NCBI GenBank assembly: GCA_013289665.1 | Contig: JABCZN010000001.1 | Coordinates: 1-64,000 of the forward strand | Source: Acidobacteriota bacterium | GTDB taxonomy: Bacteria; Acidobacteriota; Terriglobia; Acidiferrales; UBA7541 | Length of the DNA stretch: 64,000 nucleotides | Direction of reading: 5' to 3' | In this document: piece by piece, positions 26,867 through 35,906 of the stretch | How the letters are laid out: every line of letters begins with the position of its first letter | Position numbering within the stretch: position 1 is the first letter of the stretch | Made by a program: the position numbers and the translations under genes | Notes under the pieces: model-generated | What the model saw: only the letters and a program-made list of their open reading frames with translations | Told to the model about the DNA's origin: nothing | Databases searched by the model: none

Positions 26867-27369
26867 TTTACGCGGGTGACGCCCGACTTTGGGGAATCAT
26901 CGCCCGAATACATCCGGGGCTCTCCCAGACTGCCAGCCTCCGGCAGATGCCTCAAATAGACGACGATCGCCCAAATCTCCTTGTCGGTCAGAATCCCCTT
27001 GGAGGCAGGCATGCCGGAAGGAGAAATGCCATTCTCCACAATCCACTTGAGTTGACCGTCGGTGTAAGACTGCACCGTGGCTGAGTTCAGGGAGGGGACC
27101 GGGGGTGACATTCGATCCGCGAAGGGAACACCGGTATTTTGTCCATCTAGGCCATGGCACGCCACACAATAGTGGGAAAACGCATCTTTTCCATTCGCCA
27201 CTGTTTCCGGGGAAGAACTCAAGGGATTTTGGGCGGTTTTTCCGCCCACCGTTACCGAATGCTTGATGCGCGTTATAGCCGAGGTCTCCCATTTTCCCGG
27301 GGCCGAAACCCTGCACCCTGCGAAGCAAATGCTGAGGGCGGCGCTCGCCACAAATGCCGTGCGTTTCAT
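26854..27369 (-). CDS. c-type cytochrome lipoprotein
   Basis: The product has 171 residues, with a signal peptide ending in a lipobox-like SICFAGC, so it is probably lipid-anchored in the periplasm. One heme site, CVACH, lies near residue 68, with a likely distal Met in SGMPASKGILTDKEIWAIV, the usual class I pattern. It is the last of four minus-strand genes (porin, cytochrome, CuA-type cupredoxin, this gene) and overlaps the cupredoxin by four bases. It likely passes electrons to or from the cupredoxin. Confidence 0.85.
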   Translation of the reverse strand: MKRTAFVASAALSICFAGCRVSAPGKWETSAITRIKHSVTVGGKTAQNPLSSSPETVANGKDAFSHYCVACHGLDGQNTGVPFADRMSPPVPSLNSATVQSYTDGQLKWIVENGISPSGMPASKGILTDKEIWAIVVYLRHLPEAGSLGEPRMYSGDDSPKSGVTRVNHKR

Positions 27370-27752
27370 TGACCCTCTGAATCAGTCACATGGACGGTCA
27401 GCGTCATGGATCCATGCCCCGAGCCGCAAAAGTGGGCGCATTTGCCTTCGAATGTGCCTGAGGTTTCCGGAGTGAAGGTAACCGTCGCACTCTGTCCCTT
27501 CTTCACCTCTGTCCGGATACCGAGCTCCTCGACGACCAGGCCATGACTCACGTCTTCAGACTGAATGACGACATTCACCGGCTCCCCTTTTTTCACGGTG
27601 ATTTCGCTCGGTTCAAATGCGAAGCGGCTGGCCCGAATCGTAATCGTCTGGGGATTGTGGCTGGCCTTGGGGGCGCGGGCCGTTCGTGCCGCCGCATAGC
27701 CTGCGAGTATTGCAAACGAAATGGTGATAAGAGGAAAAGTTTTAAGTTTCAT
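27366..27752 (-). CDS. Stand-alone CuA-type cupredoxin
   Basis: About 128 residues from the ATG at 27752. A signal peptide or N-terminal anchor (FPLITISFAILAGYAAA) precedes one cupredoxin domain. The metal site matches the binuclear CuA centre of cytochrome oxidase subunit II and nitrous-oxide reductase: His in VSHGLVVEE, then the CxxxCxxxHxxM spacing in CAHFCGSGHGSM. No oxidase subunit I or NosZ is encoded nearby, so it is probably a soluble or anchored electron carrier or copper donor working with the two flanking cytochromes. Confidence 0.85.
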   Translation of the reverse strand: MKLKTFPLITISFAILAGYAAARTARAPKASHNPQTITIRASRFAFEPSEITVKKGEPVNVVIQSEDVSHGLVVEELGIRTEVKKGQSATVTFTPETSGTFEGKCAHFCGSGHGSMTLTVHVTDSEGQ

Positions 27753-27785
27753 AGAAAAAGTCCCATGGTTGATTTGGTGTCGCAA

Positions 27786-28082
27786 TCAAGGTGCAAGAAA
27801 TTTCAGAATCAGCTGCTCGTCCTCCGCGCTCAACATTGCCCGGACGCGCATGTGCTGCAGGACAGCCTTCACTTCCCGTGGCGAGATTGCTTCCGGGGCA
27901 TTGTGGCAACGACCACAATTGGCCTGAAACCTGCGCTCGCCCTCTTTAGACTGTTGTGCGGTGGTGCGGGTCACGGTGGCTGACTTCTGGGCCGGCGCTG
28001 GATTCTGAGGGCTGGCCACCGGGCTTAAGCCGCAGGCGAGCAGCGCAGCCGTTGCAAGAAATGCCGTTACTCGACCCTTCAT
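27786..28082 (-). CDS. Small periplasmic c-type cytochrome
   Basis: About 98 residues from the ATG at 28082, which overlaps the stop of the porin gene (ATGA). A signal peptide (VTAFLATAALLACGLSPVAS) is followed by one heme-binding CGRCH and a likely distal Met in VRAMLSAEDEQLILKFL. It is short for a class I cytochrome c and is probably a mobile electron carrier. The second cytochrome and the CuA protein follow on the same strand. Confidence 0.8.
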   Translation of the reverse strand: MKGRVTAFLATAALLACGLSPVASPQNPAPAQKSATVTRTTAQQSKEGERRFQANCGRCHNAPEAISPREVKAVLQHMRVRAMLSAEDEQLILKFLAP

Positions 28083-29113
28083 CTGGATCCTCCTGGCCAA
28101 GCCGGAAACAGAAACCGGTACGTAATCCCGTACTCCCAAATGTTCGCGTTGCCCAGCGAGCTGAACTGCCTTCCGTAACTGCCGTTCAAGCGGACGTCAT
28201 GCGGCAGGTAATAATTCAATCCGAAATCAAACCGGTTTGTGTCCGCCAGGGGAAGCGAATCGCCGGCCTGCGGAGTTCCGTTGAAGTATTGCTGAATCCG
28301 GGCGACGGCCTGGAGCCGGCCAATACCCGAGATATTGCGGCGGTCCTTGGCGAAGCGATAGGCACTTTCGAGCCAGTAACCTTGGCCGTTCGGCGAGTGC
28401 GCGAATTCGCTGCGAATGTCGAGTGGAATGCGCGGCGGCTGCCAGACCAGATAGGCTCCGGAGGCGTTCAACTCTCCATTCTGAAGAAATCGCTGATAAG
28501 ACGTGCCGATTTCGAATCCCTTTTCCGGAAAGAAAATGCCTACGCGGCCTCCCGCTGCTCTCCCCGACCCTAAATTCTCGACGTTGGTCAGAGCCGAGAA
28601 ATAGGCCGTGTAGTTCACTTCGAACTTCTTTCGCGCGACGGCGACTCCCCGCACCATGGCGCCGTCGCTCGAACCGGAGGTTCGTGTGCCGATCGGGAAA
28701 ATGATTGCGGCGTCTGGAAGATTCTTGATCCATGGCGCGTTGTACCGCTCGTTATAGATGTTGAACGGAGTCAAAAAACGTCCGACGGAAATTGTGAGAT
28801 GGGAATTGGCGATGTAATCGAGCTGAGCGTAATCAAAGGTGGCGATGAACTGGCCCGAGTACGGCCCCGTGGTTCCATTGTCGCGTGCGATGAATCCCTG
28901 AATCTCGGCGCGGGATTCGATAAAGAAGTGATCGCCCAGCGGCACGGCCAGGATGGGGACAATCACCGGCTGGTAAAAGTTTGCGCCGGCATTGGAAGTG
29001 CCCAGAAACTGCACCGTGCCGGACAGGATGGGAGTATCGGATTGTCCAAAGAGCGCCGAGGCGCTGCAGAGGAACAATAGAAGGGTCCCGAACACGTTTT
29101 TCGAAAATGACAT
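28079..29113 (-). CDS. Outer-membrane porin-like beta-barrel protein
   Basis: The 344-residue product starts with a signal peptide (VFGTLLLFLCSASALFGQ). The rest is alternating amphipathic strands with many aromatic girdle residues (GYWLESAYRFAKDRR, RFDFGLNYYLPHDVRLN, IWEYGITYRFLF). It probably has 14-18 strands, as in phosphate-selective or general porins. It leads a four-gene unit with two cytochromes and a CuA cupredoxin, which suggests a link between solute or electron passage through the outer membrane and periplasmic redox carriers. That link is inference from gene order. Confidence 0.75.
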   Translation of the reverse strand: MSFSKNVFGTLLLFLCSASALFGQSDTPILSGTVQFLGTSNAGANFYQPVIVPILAVPLGDHFFIESRAEIQGFIARDNGTTGPYSGQFIATFDYAQLDYIANSHLTISVGRFLTPFNIYNERYNAPWIKNLPDAAIIFPIGTRTSGSSDGAMVRGVAVARKKFEVNYTAYFSALTNVENLGSGRAAGGRVGIFFPEKGFEIGTSYQRFLQNGELNASGAYLVWQPPRIPLDIRSEFAHSPNGQGYWLESAYRFAKDRRNISGIGRLQAVARIQQYFNGTPQAGDSLPLADTNRFDFGLNYYLPHDVRLNGSYGRQFSSLGNANIWEYGITYRFLFPAWPGGSR

Positions 29114-29417
29114 CCTGACTTTATCTCCTTCACAGCCGAACCTGAATTTGAGCGCCCCTCTAAGCTGGCGTTAAGACAGAGACGCCGCGACACCTGAACC
29201 ATTTACAGGCTAGCGCTTGCTGAGTTTCCAGTTGTCACGAGGAAGTCAAACGAAAGTCATCTTACTGCTTGCAATAACCGTGCCACGAACGGGTGTTACC
29301 GGGCCTAGTCCAAATAGGTACTCGCTCGATAGTCCGAATTGGCCCCCGCACCTGTCCACGATTGGACCTGAACCCATGCAGGCTTCCAGCCGATACTCGT
29401 GTCGCGAGGGTGCAGCA
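29114..29417. other. Divergent intergenic region, no gene
   Basis: About 300 bases separate the divergent porin and receiver genes. The frame before the ATG at 29418 stays open, but its translation looks non-coding and no signal or motif is seen. Promoters for both transcription units should lie here; I could not pick them with confidence. Confidence 0.35.
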
Positions 29418-29798
29418 ATGGAGAAGATGAAGCGCATTCTGGTGGCCAACACGCCGCGCCTGATGAGGGAAGCGGTTGTGGCAACGCTTGCCGATCAGCC
29501 GGACATCGAGATTGTTGGCGAAGTTTCTGATGAAGCTGAAATCCTGACGCGAGTTCAAGCAACTCTACCGGATCTCCTAGTCGTCGCTTTGGACGAATCG
29601 GGAGCGCGGCCACAAATCTGCGACCAGGTGCTGCGCGAATATCCCGCGGTTCGCATTCTTGCGGTGGCGTCGCGCAAGGACCGAACCATTTGTTACTGGG
29701 CAACCTTCGATATTCACTCCGACGACATCGAATCTTCAGCGGCGGGGATTCTGAGCGCGGTTCGCAATTCAAACAGTTTTGGAAGGAGCGTTTCGTGA
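29418..29798 (+). CDS. Receiver-like domain protein, degenerate
   Basis: About 126 residues with the length and pattern of a stand-alone CheY/receiver domain: strand 1 KRILVANTPRLMREAVVATL, strand 3 PDLLVVALDES and strand 5 ILAVASRKD. The acidic pair after strand 1 is replaced by Ala-Asn, and the position of the phospho-acceptor falls on Ala with an Asp two residues later, so normal phosphorylation is doubtful. No output domain is present. Its stop overlaps the GTG start of the polysaccharide export gene (GTGA), linking it to the exopolysaccharide operon. Confidence 0.65.
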   Translation: MEKMKRILVANTPRLMREAVVATLADQPDIEIVGEVSDEAEILTRVQATLPDLLVVALDESGARPQICDQVLREYPAVRILAVASRKDRTICYWATFDIHSDDIESSAAGILSAVRNSNSFGRSVS

Positions 29799-32700
29799 TT
29801 GGCGTCTGGCGAAAAAACGGGGAATCACTGCGTCGCGCAGGAGCTGTCTTCTTTTCACTGGCGCTAGCGTCGCTGTTCTGTTGCGCGGGTTTGAATGCCC
29901 AAACGAGCGGCACGCAGCGCACATCTCCGGATTCCGCCCCGGCTTCCTTAAAATCCGAGACGTTCGCCCTTGAGAAGGAGAATTCCGATCGGGTTGCCGC
30001 ATCGCCGGAACAGATTCGGGAAATCCTGGTGAAGGATCCCGGACTGCTTGTGGAATTGAAGCGCTGGGTATCCGGGGAGGCGACTTCCAACGGCCAGGTG
30101 GTTGACGATGCGGATCTGACCGATCACGCCATTTTCGACCGGTTGGCAGAGGATGTTGTGTTTCGCGGGGTTGCCACCCGGATCCTGCAGCGTTATGGAT
30201 ATCTTCGGCCGGCGGTCAACCCGGATTCGGAACTCGGAAAGGAACGGGAACTCGTTCTGAAAGAACGCGCCCGCCGCCTGGTGCAGATCGAAGCGCAGGA
30301 GGATGCAGAATCCATCAAGCGGCCTGGCGAAAACGACGAAGTCCAGCGAACGACTCAGCGAAAAGGGATGTGCGATCCTCGCCGAGACGAAAATTGCGAT
30401 GAGGGTGACAAGGCGCCGCAGCGTTCGAGGATGGGGAACGGCGAGCCGAGCGCGCCCGGGCGTCCGAGGTCAGACTCGCAAGCGGCCCCCGCCCCGAATG
30501 ATTCCTACAGCAGTGACCCGATCTTGCGCACTGGACTCAATTATGGCCCCGCCGAAGCTGCGACGCTTGGTCTCGAGAATGGAAGCGATGCCTCGCGCCT
30601 CGCTACCGTTGCCACCTCGCGTGACACGCTTTCCTCTCGAAATTTACCGGAGACTAGAGACGGCGTAACCGGAGGAATTGCGAGTCTCGGAGCCAGTCTG
30701 GACCCGAGTTCCGCACTTCTTAACTCCAAGTCCACCCCAAGTTCCGATTCTATGCGGCCGAATTCCGACCCAACGATGAGGAGCCGAGTTTCCAGCTCGT
30801 TGCAGCTGGAGAAAGATTTCTCGCAGGGCACAATTGTCCACAAGCAGAACCCGTACGCAGATATTCCATCGCTCTATGATTTATACGTTCAAGCTCCCGC
30901 GCGCGAGCGGGCACCCGCGCGGTTCGGCATTGATATCCTGAGCAACGGCCTGCGCGAGCCCAACGTCGTGCCCATGGATCTTCCTGTGGGGCCGGACTAC
31001 GTGGTGGGTCCCGGCGACAGTCTGGCGATCGATCTTTGGGGCGGCGTTTCGCAGAGGCTGGTGCGCACTGTCGATCGGGAAGGGCGTGTTTCGCTTCCCG
31101 AAGCGGGCCCCCTGCTTGTAAGCGGCAGGACGCTTGGCGATGTGCAGATGACCGTGCAGCAGGCCTTGCGCTCGCAATTCCGAGATACCTCCGCGGATGT
31201 TTCCCTGTCGAGGTTGCGCACGATTCGCGTCTACGTCGTTGGAGAAGTGCTTGAACCGGGCGCCTACGACATCAGTTCGCTCTCGACGCCGCTCAATGCA
31301 CTGGTGGCCGCCGGAGGAATCACGCCACGCGGTTCGCTTCGTTCCCTGAAGCACTTTCGCGGAAACCAGTTAATCGAGGTCGTAGACGCGTACGATCTGC
31401 TCCTTCGCGGGGTTGGGACCGACGCGAAACGCCTGGAGAACGGAGATTCGCTGCTAGTGCCTCCCGGCGGTGCGCAAGTCACGATCGAAGGGATGGTCCG
31501 CCGGCCGGCAATCTACGAATTGTCGGGCGAAAAGACGCTGGAAGACGCGCTGGAACTTGCGGGAGGAGTGCTTCCGGCAGCCGCGCTGCAACACGTTGAG
31601 GTCGAGCGCCTGGTCGCCCATGAAAAGCGCACCATGTTCAGCCTGAATTTGTCCCCCGAGGATGGCGCCGACGCAGTAACGCCCAAGTTGAGCAACTTCC
31701 AGGTACAGGATGGCGACCGGATTCACATTTTCCCGATCGCGCCTTACAACAATCAGGCGATTTATCTTCAGGGCCATGTATTGCGGCCAGGCCGCTATTC
31801 CTATCGCGACGGCATGAAGTTGAGCGATCTGGTCAGTTCCTACTCCGATTTATTGCCTGAACCCGCGGGTAACTACGCCGAAATCATCCGGCTGAATCCG
31901 CCGGATTTCCGCCCGACTGTGGAGAGTTTCGATCTCACCTCTGCCCTTGCCAACCCCGGGACGGCGCCCAGGCTGATGCCGCTCGATACGGTGCGGATTT
32001 TCAGCAAATTTGAATTCGAGCCTGCCCCGGATGTCTGGGTCGGAGGCGAAGTCCGGCAACCCGGTCTGTATCCAACTGCTGGACAGGTCAGATTGCGCGA
32101 CGCCGTCCATCTTGCGGGGGGAGTTACAGCCGACGCGGAACTGGATTCAGCACAACTTTTCCGGAATTCCAAAGACGGCACGATGAAAATTCTAAGCGTG
32201 AATTTATCGGAAGCGCTGGCGGGAAACGCTGTAGATAACTTGTTGCTGGAGCCGCATGACCGCCTGATTGTTCACCGGAATTCCGCGAAGGTAGATCCAC
32301 CCACCGTTTACGTGAAGGGCGAGGTTGCCAAGCCCGGGCGTTACCCGCTGACGTCAAACATGCATGTAGAAGATCTGGTGCGCGTTGCCGGCGGATTGAA
32401 GCGCAGCGCGGATTCGATAAACGCCGTGCTCGCGCATCAGGAGGTAGAAACGTCGAGGGGCTCCTATGCTTCGAGTATTCCCGTCAAGCTTGCAGCTGCA
32501 ATGAATGGCGATCCATCCGCGAATGCGTCTCTAAGCAATGGAGATGTGCTCACCATACGGCAGACATCCGGTTGGGAAAATCTCGGCGCCAGCGTGAAGA
32601 TTCGCGGTGAAGTCGCTCATCCGGGCACCTACGGCATCCGGCCAGGAGACTCCCTCGCCACGGTCTTGGCCAAGGCGGGAGGTTTCACAACTGAAGCCTT

Positions 32701-33346
32701 CGCGTTCGGCACGGTGCTCACGCGCACAGAAGTGCGCGACATCGAGTTGAAAGCGCATGACGAGATGGTTGCCCGCGTGCAGGCCGAGGAAACCCAGTTG
32801 AAGGCGCTTCCCGATGGGGATCCCGACCAGAAAAAAGCCAAGCTCGCAGCGATCGCGGAAACCGAAACCACTCTTAGCCAGTTGCAAGCCACTCTGCCGG
32901 TTGGGCGTGTTGTGATTCAGTCCTCACCCGATTTGAAGTCCTTCGAAAAATCCGCGGCGAACACCCCGCTTCGGAAAGGCGATGTGATCGTGGTGCCGAA
33001 AAAATCGAGCTACGTGCTCGTGAACGGACAAGTCTACAACGCCACGGCCGTTGGATATGTTTCCGGAAGAAGCGCGAAGTGGTACCTGGGACAAGCGGGA
33101 GGCCTAACCCAACTCGCGGACAAGAAGGCTGTCTTCGTCGTTCGCGCCAACGGCTCCGTTTTCGCCGCAAAGAATAACGGCGGCATGTGGTCCGGCGATC
33201 CGATGAGCGCCGTGCTACTGCCGGGCGACTCTATCGTTGTGCCGGAGAAGCCGCCGAAGGTCGCAGTCCGCAATTGGGCACCGGTGATTCAGACGGCGCA
33301 GATCGCCACTTCAGTGGCACTCGCGGTTGCTTACATCCATCCATGA
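29795..33346 (+). CDS. Polysaccharide export protein with seven SLBB domains
   Basis: The product has 1183 residues from GTG at 29795, after GGAAGGA. A signal peptide (GAVFFSLALASLFCCAGLNA) is followed by a long low-complexity region (about 30-370), a Poly_export/Wza domain (PDYVVGPGDSLAIDLWGGV), and seven successive SLBB-type units marked by VYVVGEVLEPGAY, VTIEGMVRRPAIY, IYLQGHVLRPGRY, VWVGGEVRQPGLY, VYVKGEVAKPGRY, VKIRGEVAHPGTY and YVLVNGQVYNATA. A hydrophobic helix ends the protein. It should form the periplasm-spanning and outer-membrane channel for the polymer made by the downstream genes. E. coli Wza is about 380 residues, so this is a much enlarged form. Confidence 0.9.
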   Translation: MIGVWRKNGESLRRAGAVFFSLALASLFCCAGLNAQTSGTQRTSPDSAPASLKSETFALEKENSDRVAASPEQIREILVKDPGLLVELKRWVSGEATSNGQVVDDADLTDHAIFDRLAEDVVFRGVATRILQRYGYLRPAVNPDSELGKERELVLKERARRLVQIEAQEDAESIKRPGENDEVQRTTQRKGMCDPRRDENCDEGDKAPQRSRMGNGEPSAPGRPRSDSQAAPAPNDSYSSDPILRTGLNYGPAEAATLGLENGSDASRLATVATSRDTLSSRNLPETRDGVTGGIASLGASLDPSSALLNSKSTPSSDSMRPNSDPTMRSRVSSSLQLEKDFSQGTIVHKQNPYADIPSLYDLYVQAPARERAPARFGIDILSNGLREPNVVPMDLPVGPDYVVGPGDSLAIDLWGGVSQRLVRTVDREGRVSLPEAGPLLVSGRTLGDVQMTVQQALRSQFRDTSADVSLSRLRTIRVYVVGEVLEPGAYDISSLSTPLNALVAAGGITPRGSLRSLKHFRGNQLIEVVDAYDLLLRGVGTDAKRLENGDSLLVPPGGAQVTIEGMVRRPAIYELSGEKTLEDALELAGGVLPAAALQHVEVERLVAHEKRTMFSLNLSPEDGADAVTPKLSNFQVQDGDRIHIFPIAPYNNQAIYLQGHVLRPGRYSYRDGMKLSDLVSSYSDLLPEPAGNYAEIIRLNPPDFRPTVESFDLTSALANPGTAPRLMPLDTVRIFSKFEFEPAPDVWVGGEVRQPGLYPTAGQVRLRDAVHLAGGVTADAELDSAQLFRNSKDGTMKILSVNLSEALAGNAVDNLLLEPHDRLIVHRNSAKVDPPTVYVKGEVAKPGRYPLTSNMHVEDLVRVAGGLKRSADSINAVLAHQEVETSRGSYASSIPVKLAAAMNGDPSANASLSNGDVLTIRQTSGWENLGASVKIRGEVAHPGTYGIRPGDSLATVLAKAGGFTTEAFAFGTVLTRTEVRDIELKAHDEMVARVQAEETQLKALPDGDPDQKKAKLAAIAETETTLSQLQATLPVGRVVIQSSPDLKSFEKSAANTPLRKGDVIVVPKKSSYVLVNGQVYNATAVGYVSGRSAKWYLGQAGGLTQLADKKAVFVVRANGSVFAAKNNGGMWSGDPMSAVLLPGDSIVVPEKPPKVAVRNWAPVIQTAQIATSVALAVAYIHP

Positions 33347-33365
33347 GAGAAGCCACTGAAAGGTC

Positions 33366-35906
33366 ATGAGAGGATTTTGCATGTTGGTTGGGCTCATCTT
33401 AGCGAATATGACGTTGACCTCGAATCTTGCCGGCGCTTCGCGACCGCAGCAAGAAAAAGAGCAGAGCGCTGCTCCCGAGGGCGGAGCGCCGCAGGTGGAA
33501 TCGCCCCACTCGAAGCACGAAGATGTTCCGCGGCAGAAGCAGGGCCAGCGGCCCGCCAAACCGGAATCTGGCTTCTCCAGCACAGGCAAGCAATTTCTTT
33601 CGGACCAGAAGGCAATCTGGACAAGCCCAGCGAGGCTTCGTTGGTCGGACACAGAATGGATTATTCCGGTTGCAGGATTAACGACCGGTATGCTTTTCAC
33701 CGACACAAGTCTCAGCCGCAGCCTTTCTCATAACCCGGATACGCTCCGCCACTTCAACGACGTTCGAACTGGCGAGGTGGCCGCATTGGGCGCTGTGTCG
33801 GGCGGCATGTATCTGTGGAGTCTGCACACACGAGACCCGCATCAACGCGAAGCCGGTTTTCTTGCGAGTGAGGCTATCGTCGACAGCCTGGTCATCACCG
33901 AGGGCCTGAAATTCGCCACCGGTCGCCAACGCCCGCTCGAAGGAAACGGCCAGGGCAACTTTTTCCAGCGCGGCAATTCCTTCCCCTCCGAGCACTCTGC
34001 CGCGGCGTGGGCGGCCGCCGGAATCCTGGCGCACGAATATCCCGGCCCGATGACAAAGATCCTCGCGTACGGGCTTGCCAGTTCCGTGAGTTTCCTCAGC
34101 GTGGGAAGCAGGGAACACTTTTCTTCCGATGCTTTTATCGGCAGCGGTCTTGGTTGGTTGGTCTCCGAGTATGTTTACCGGACGCATCATCGTGCGGAGC
34201 TCGGCGGCTCTGCCTGGAGTCCGTTCGGAACATTGATTCACGGAGACGAATCCGGGCCACCGCAATTTAAAGGGTCTCCGTACGTTTCTCTCGATAGCTG
34301 GGTGTATTCCGCGTTCGACCGGCTCGCCGCGCTCGGCTACGTTGACTCCGCGTTTCAGGGAACGCGACCCTGGTCTCGCGAGCAATGCGTCCAACTGCTT
34401 CGGGATGCCGAAGAGCGTATTGGCACTGTTGCCGGTTCGAATGCTTCCCTGGATTCGCAGGCCAGCGCCCTGCTGCTCGGCCTGCATCGCGAATTTGCCC
34501 GTGAAGAGGCAGACGTTACCGGCGCCAACGTCTCCGCCGAACTCGACTCGGTCTATACGCGCGTTTTGAGCGCCAGCGGCACGGTTCTGAACGATGGTTA
34601 TCACTTCGGCCAGACCTATGCGTACGATTTTGGAAGGCCGTTCGGGCGCGGCACAAATTTGATATCGGGCGCCTCGGCAAGTGGAACATACGGCAGTTTA
34701 TTTTTCTATGTGAGCGGCGAATACCAGCACTCTCCGGGTCAGCCCGGTTTGTCTCCCGCGGAGATTCAATTCATCGCCACCGCAGACAAAGTGGCCCCGC
34801 CGGCAGGCTCGCCTTCCGCCACAATCAATCAGTTCCAACTTCTCGATGCCTATGCCGGCGTCAATGTACACAATTGGCAGTTCTCGTTTGGCAACCAGAG
34901 CCTGTCCTGGGGACCCGGCATCGGCGGTTCGCTCTTGCTGAGTAATAATGCTGCCCCATTTCCCATGCTGCGGATTTCTCCCGCCGGCCCAGTCGAGATT
35001 CCGGGGCTTTCCAGAATTCTCGGGCCTTTCCACGTAGAACAATTTTATGGCCGGGTGGATGGACACCCCGGCGCCTCGCAACCCTGGATCTACGGACAGA
35101 AGATCAGCTTCAAGCCGTTTCGTTCGCTGGAATTTGCCTATGGCCGGACGACACTCATCGGAGGCACCGGGCATCCACTTACTGCGGGTTCTTTCTTCAA
35201 GAGTTTGTTTGGCCGTGTGGACGCCAAGGAAAACAGCGTTCCTGGCGATTCGCGCACCGCCGTGGAGTGGACCTGGCGGCTTCCCAAGTTGCGGAATGGG
35301 GCCACTTTCTATGGCGAACTCGAAGACGATGACGATCCGATTCCACTGCAAAATTTGACAAAAAACGTTTTGCGCCCGGGCATCTATCTCCCGCGACTAC
35401 CCCATCTGTCGAAATGGGATTTGCATTTCGAGTGGGCGAGTTCCACTACGCCAGGCCGCAAGCCCTTTCAGGCTCATGGCAACCTCAACTATTGGAACCT
35501 GGACTACACCAGCGGCTACACAAACGACGGCAATTTGATGGGCAGCACCGTCGGCCGTGAGGGCATCACGCTGCAGGCTTGGACGCGATACTGGATTTCA
35601 CCGCGCCAGACACTGGATCTTTCCTGGAAACAGTGCCGGGTTTTGGACGATTTCGTTCCGGGTGGCGGCAAGTGGCAAGACTATAAGTCCACATATTCCT
35701 TCACGTCGCGCTCCGGTGTATACGTGAAATCTTTTGTGCAATTTGAGCACATCTCTTCGTTCCCGTTGCTATTTCCCGGCGCGCGAAACAACGTCGTCGC
35801 TTCCGTTGAGTTTGGATTTCTTCCCCAGTGGCGACGGCACCAAGACAGTTCCCCCGCTGGACGGGTATCCGATCCAAACCCAGCCTCCCAGGAGGCATTC
35901 CGATGA
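33366..35906 (+). CDS. Fused PAP2 phosphatase and Wzi-type outer-membrane protein
   Basis: In this 846-residue protein, after an N-terminal signal peptide, residues about 100-285 are a PAP2 acid phosphatase with all three signature blocks: KFATGRQRP, SFPSEHSAAAW and SREHFSSDAFIG. Residues about 310-830 are a Wzi/CapsAssemb-type beta barrel (VNVHNWQFSFGNQSLSWGPG, FEYGRTTLIGG-like strands, aromatic turns). Wzi helps attach capsule to the cell surface, while PAP2 enzymes dephosphorylate polyprenyl pyrophosphates or phosphorylated sugars; here both are exported as one chain. The stop overlaps the Wzz start (ATGA). Confidence 0.85.
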   Translation: MRGFCMLVGLILANMTLTSNLAGASRPQQEKEQSAAPEGGAPQVESPHSKHEDVPRQKQGQRPAKPESGFSSTGKQFLSDQKAIWTSPARLRWSDTEWIIPVAGLTTGMLFTDTSLSRSLSHNPDTLRHFNDVRTGEVAALGAVSGGMYLWSLHTRDPHQREAGFLASEAIVDSLVITEGLKFATGRQRPLEGNGQGNFFQRGNSFPSEHSAAAWAAAGILAHEYPGPMTKILAYGLASSVSFLSVGSREHFSSDAFIGSGLGWLVSEYVYRTHHRAELGGSAWSPFGTLIHGDESGPPQFKGSPYVSLDSWVYSAFDRLAALGYVDSAFQGTRPWSREQCVQLLRDAEERIGTVAGSNASLDSQASALLLGLHREFAREEADVTGANVSAELDSVYTRVLSASGTVLNDGYHFGQTYAYDFGRPFGRGTNLISGASASGTYGSLFFYVSGEYQHSPGQPGLSPAEIQFIATADKVAPPAGSPSATINQFQLLDAYAGVNVHNWQFSFGNQSLSWGPGIGGSLLLSNNAAPFPMLRISPAGPVEIPGLSRILGPFHVEQFYGRVDGHPGASQPWIYGQKISFKPFRSLEFAYGRTTLIGGTGHPLTAGSFFKSLFGRVDAKENSVPGDSRTAVEWTWRLPKLRNGATFYGELEDDDDPIPLQNLTKNVLRPGIYLPRLPHLSKWDLHFEWASSTTPGRKPFQAHGNLNYWNLDYTSGYTNDGNLMGSTVGREGITLQAWTRYWISPRQTLDLSWKQCRVLDDFVPGGGKWQDYKSTYSFTSRSGVYVKSFVQFEHISSFPLLFPGARNNVVASVEFGFLPQWRRHQDSSPAGRVSDPNPASQEAFR

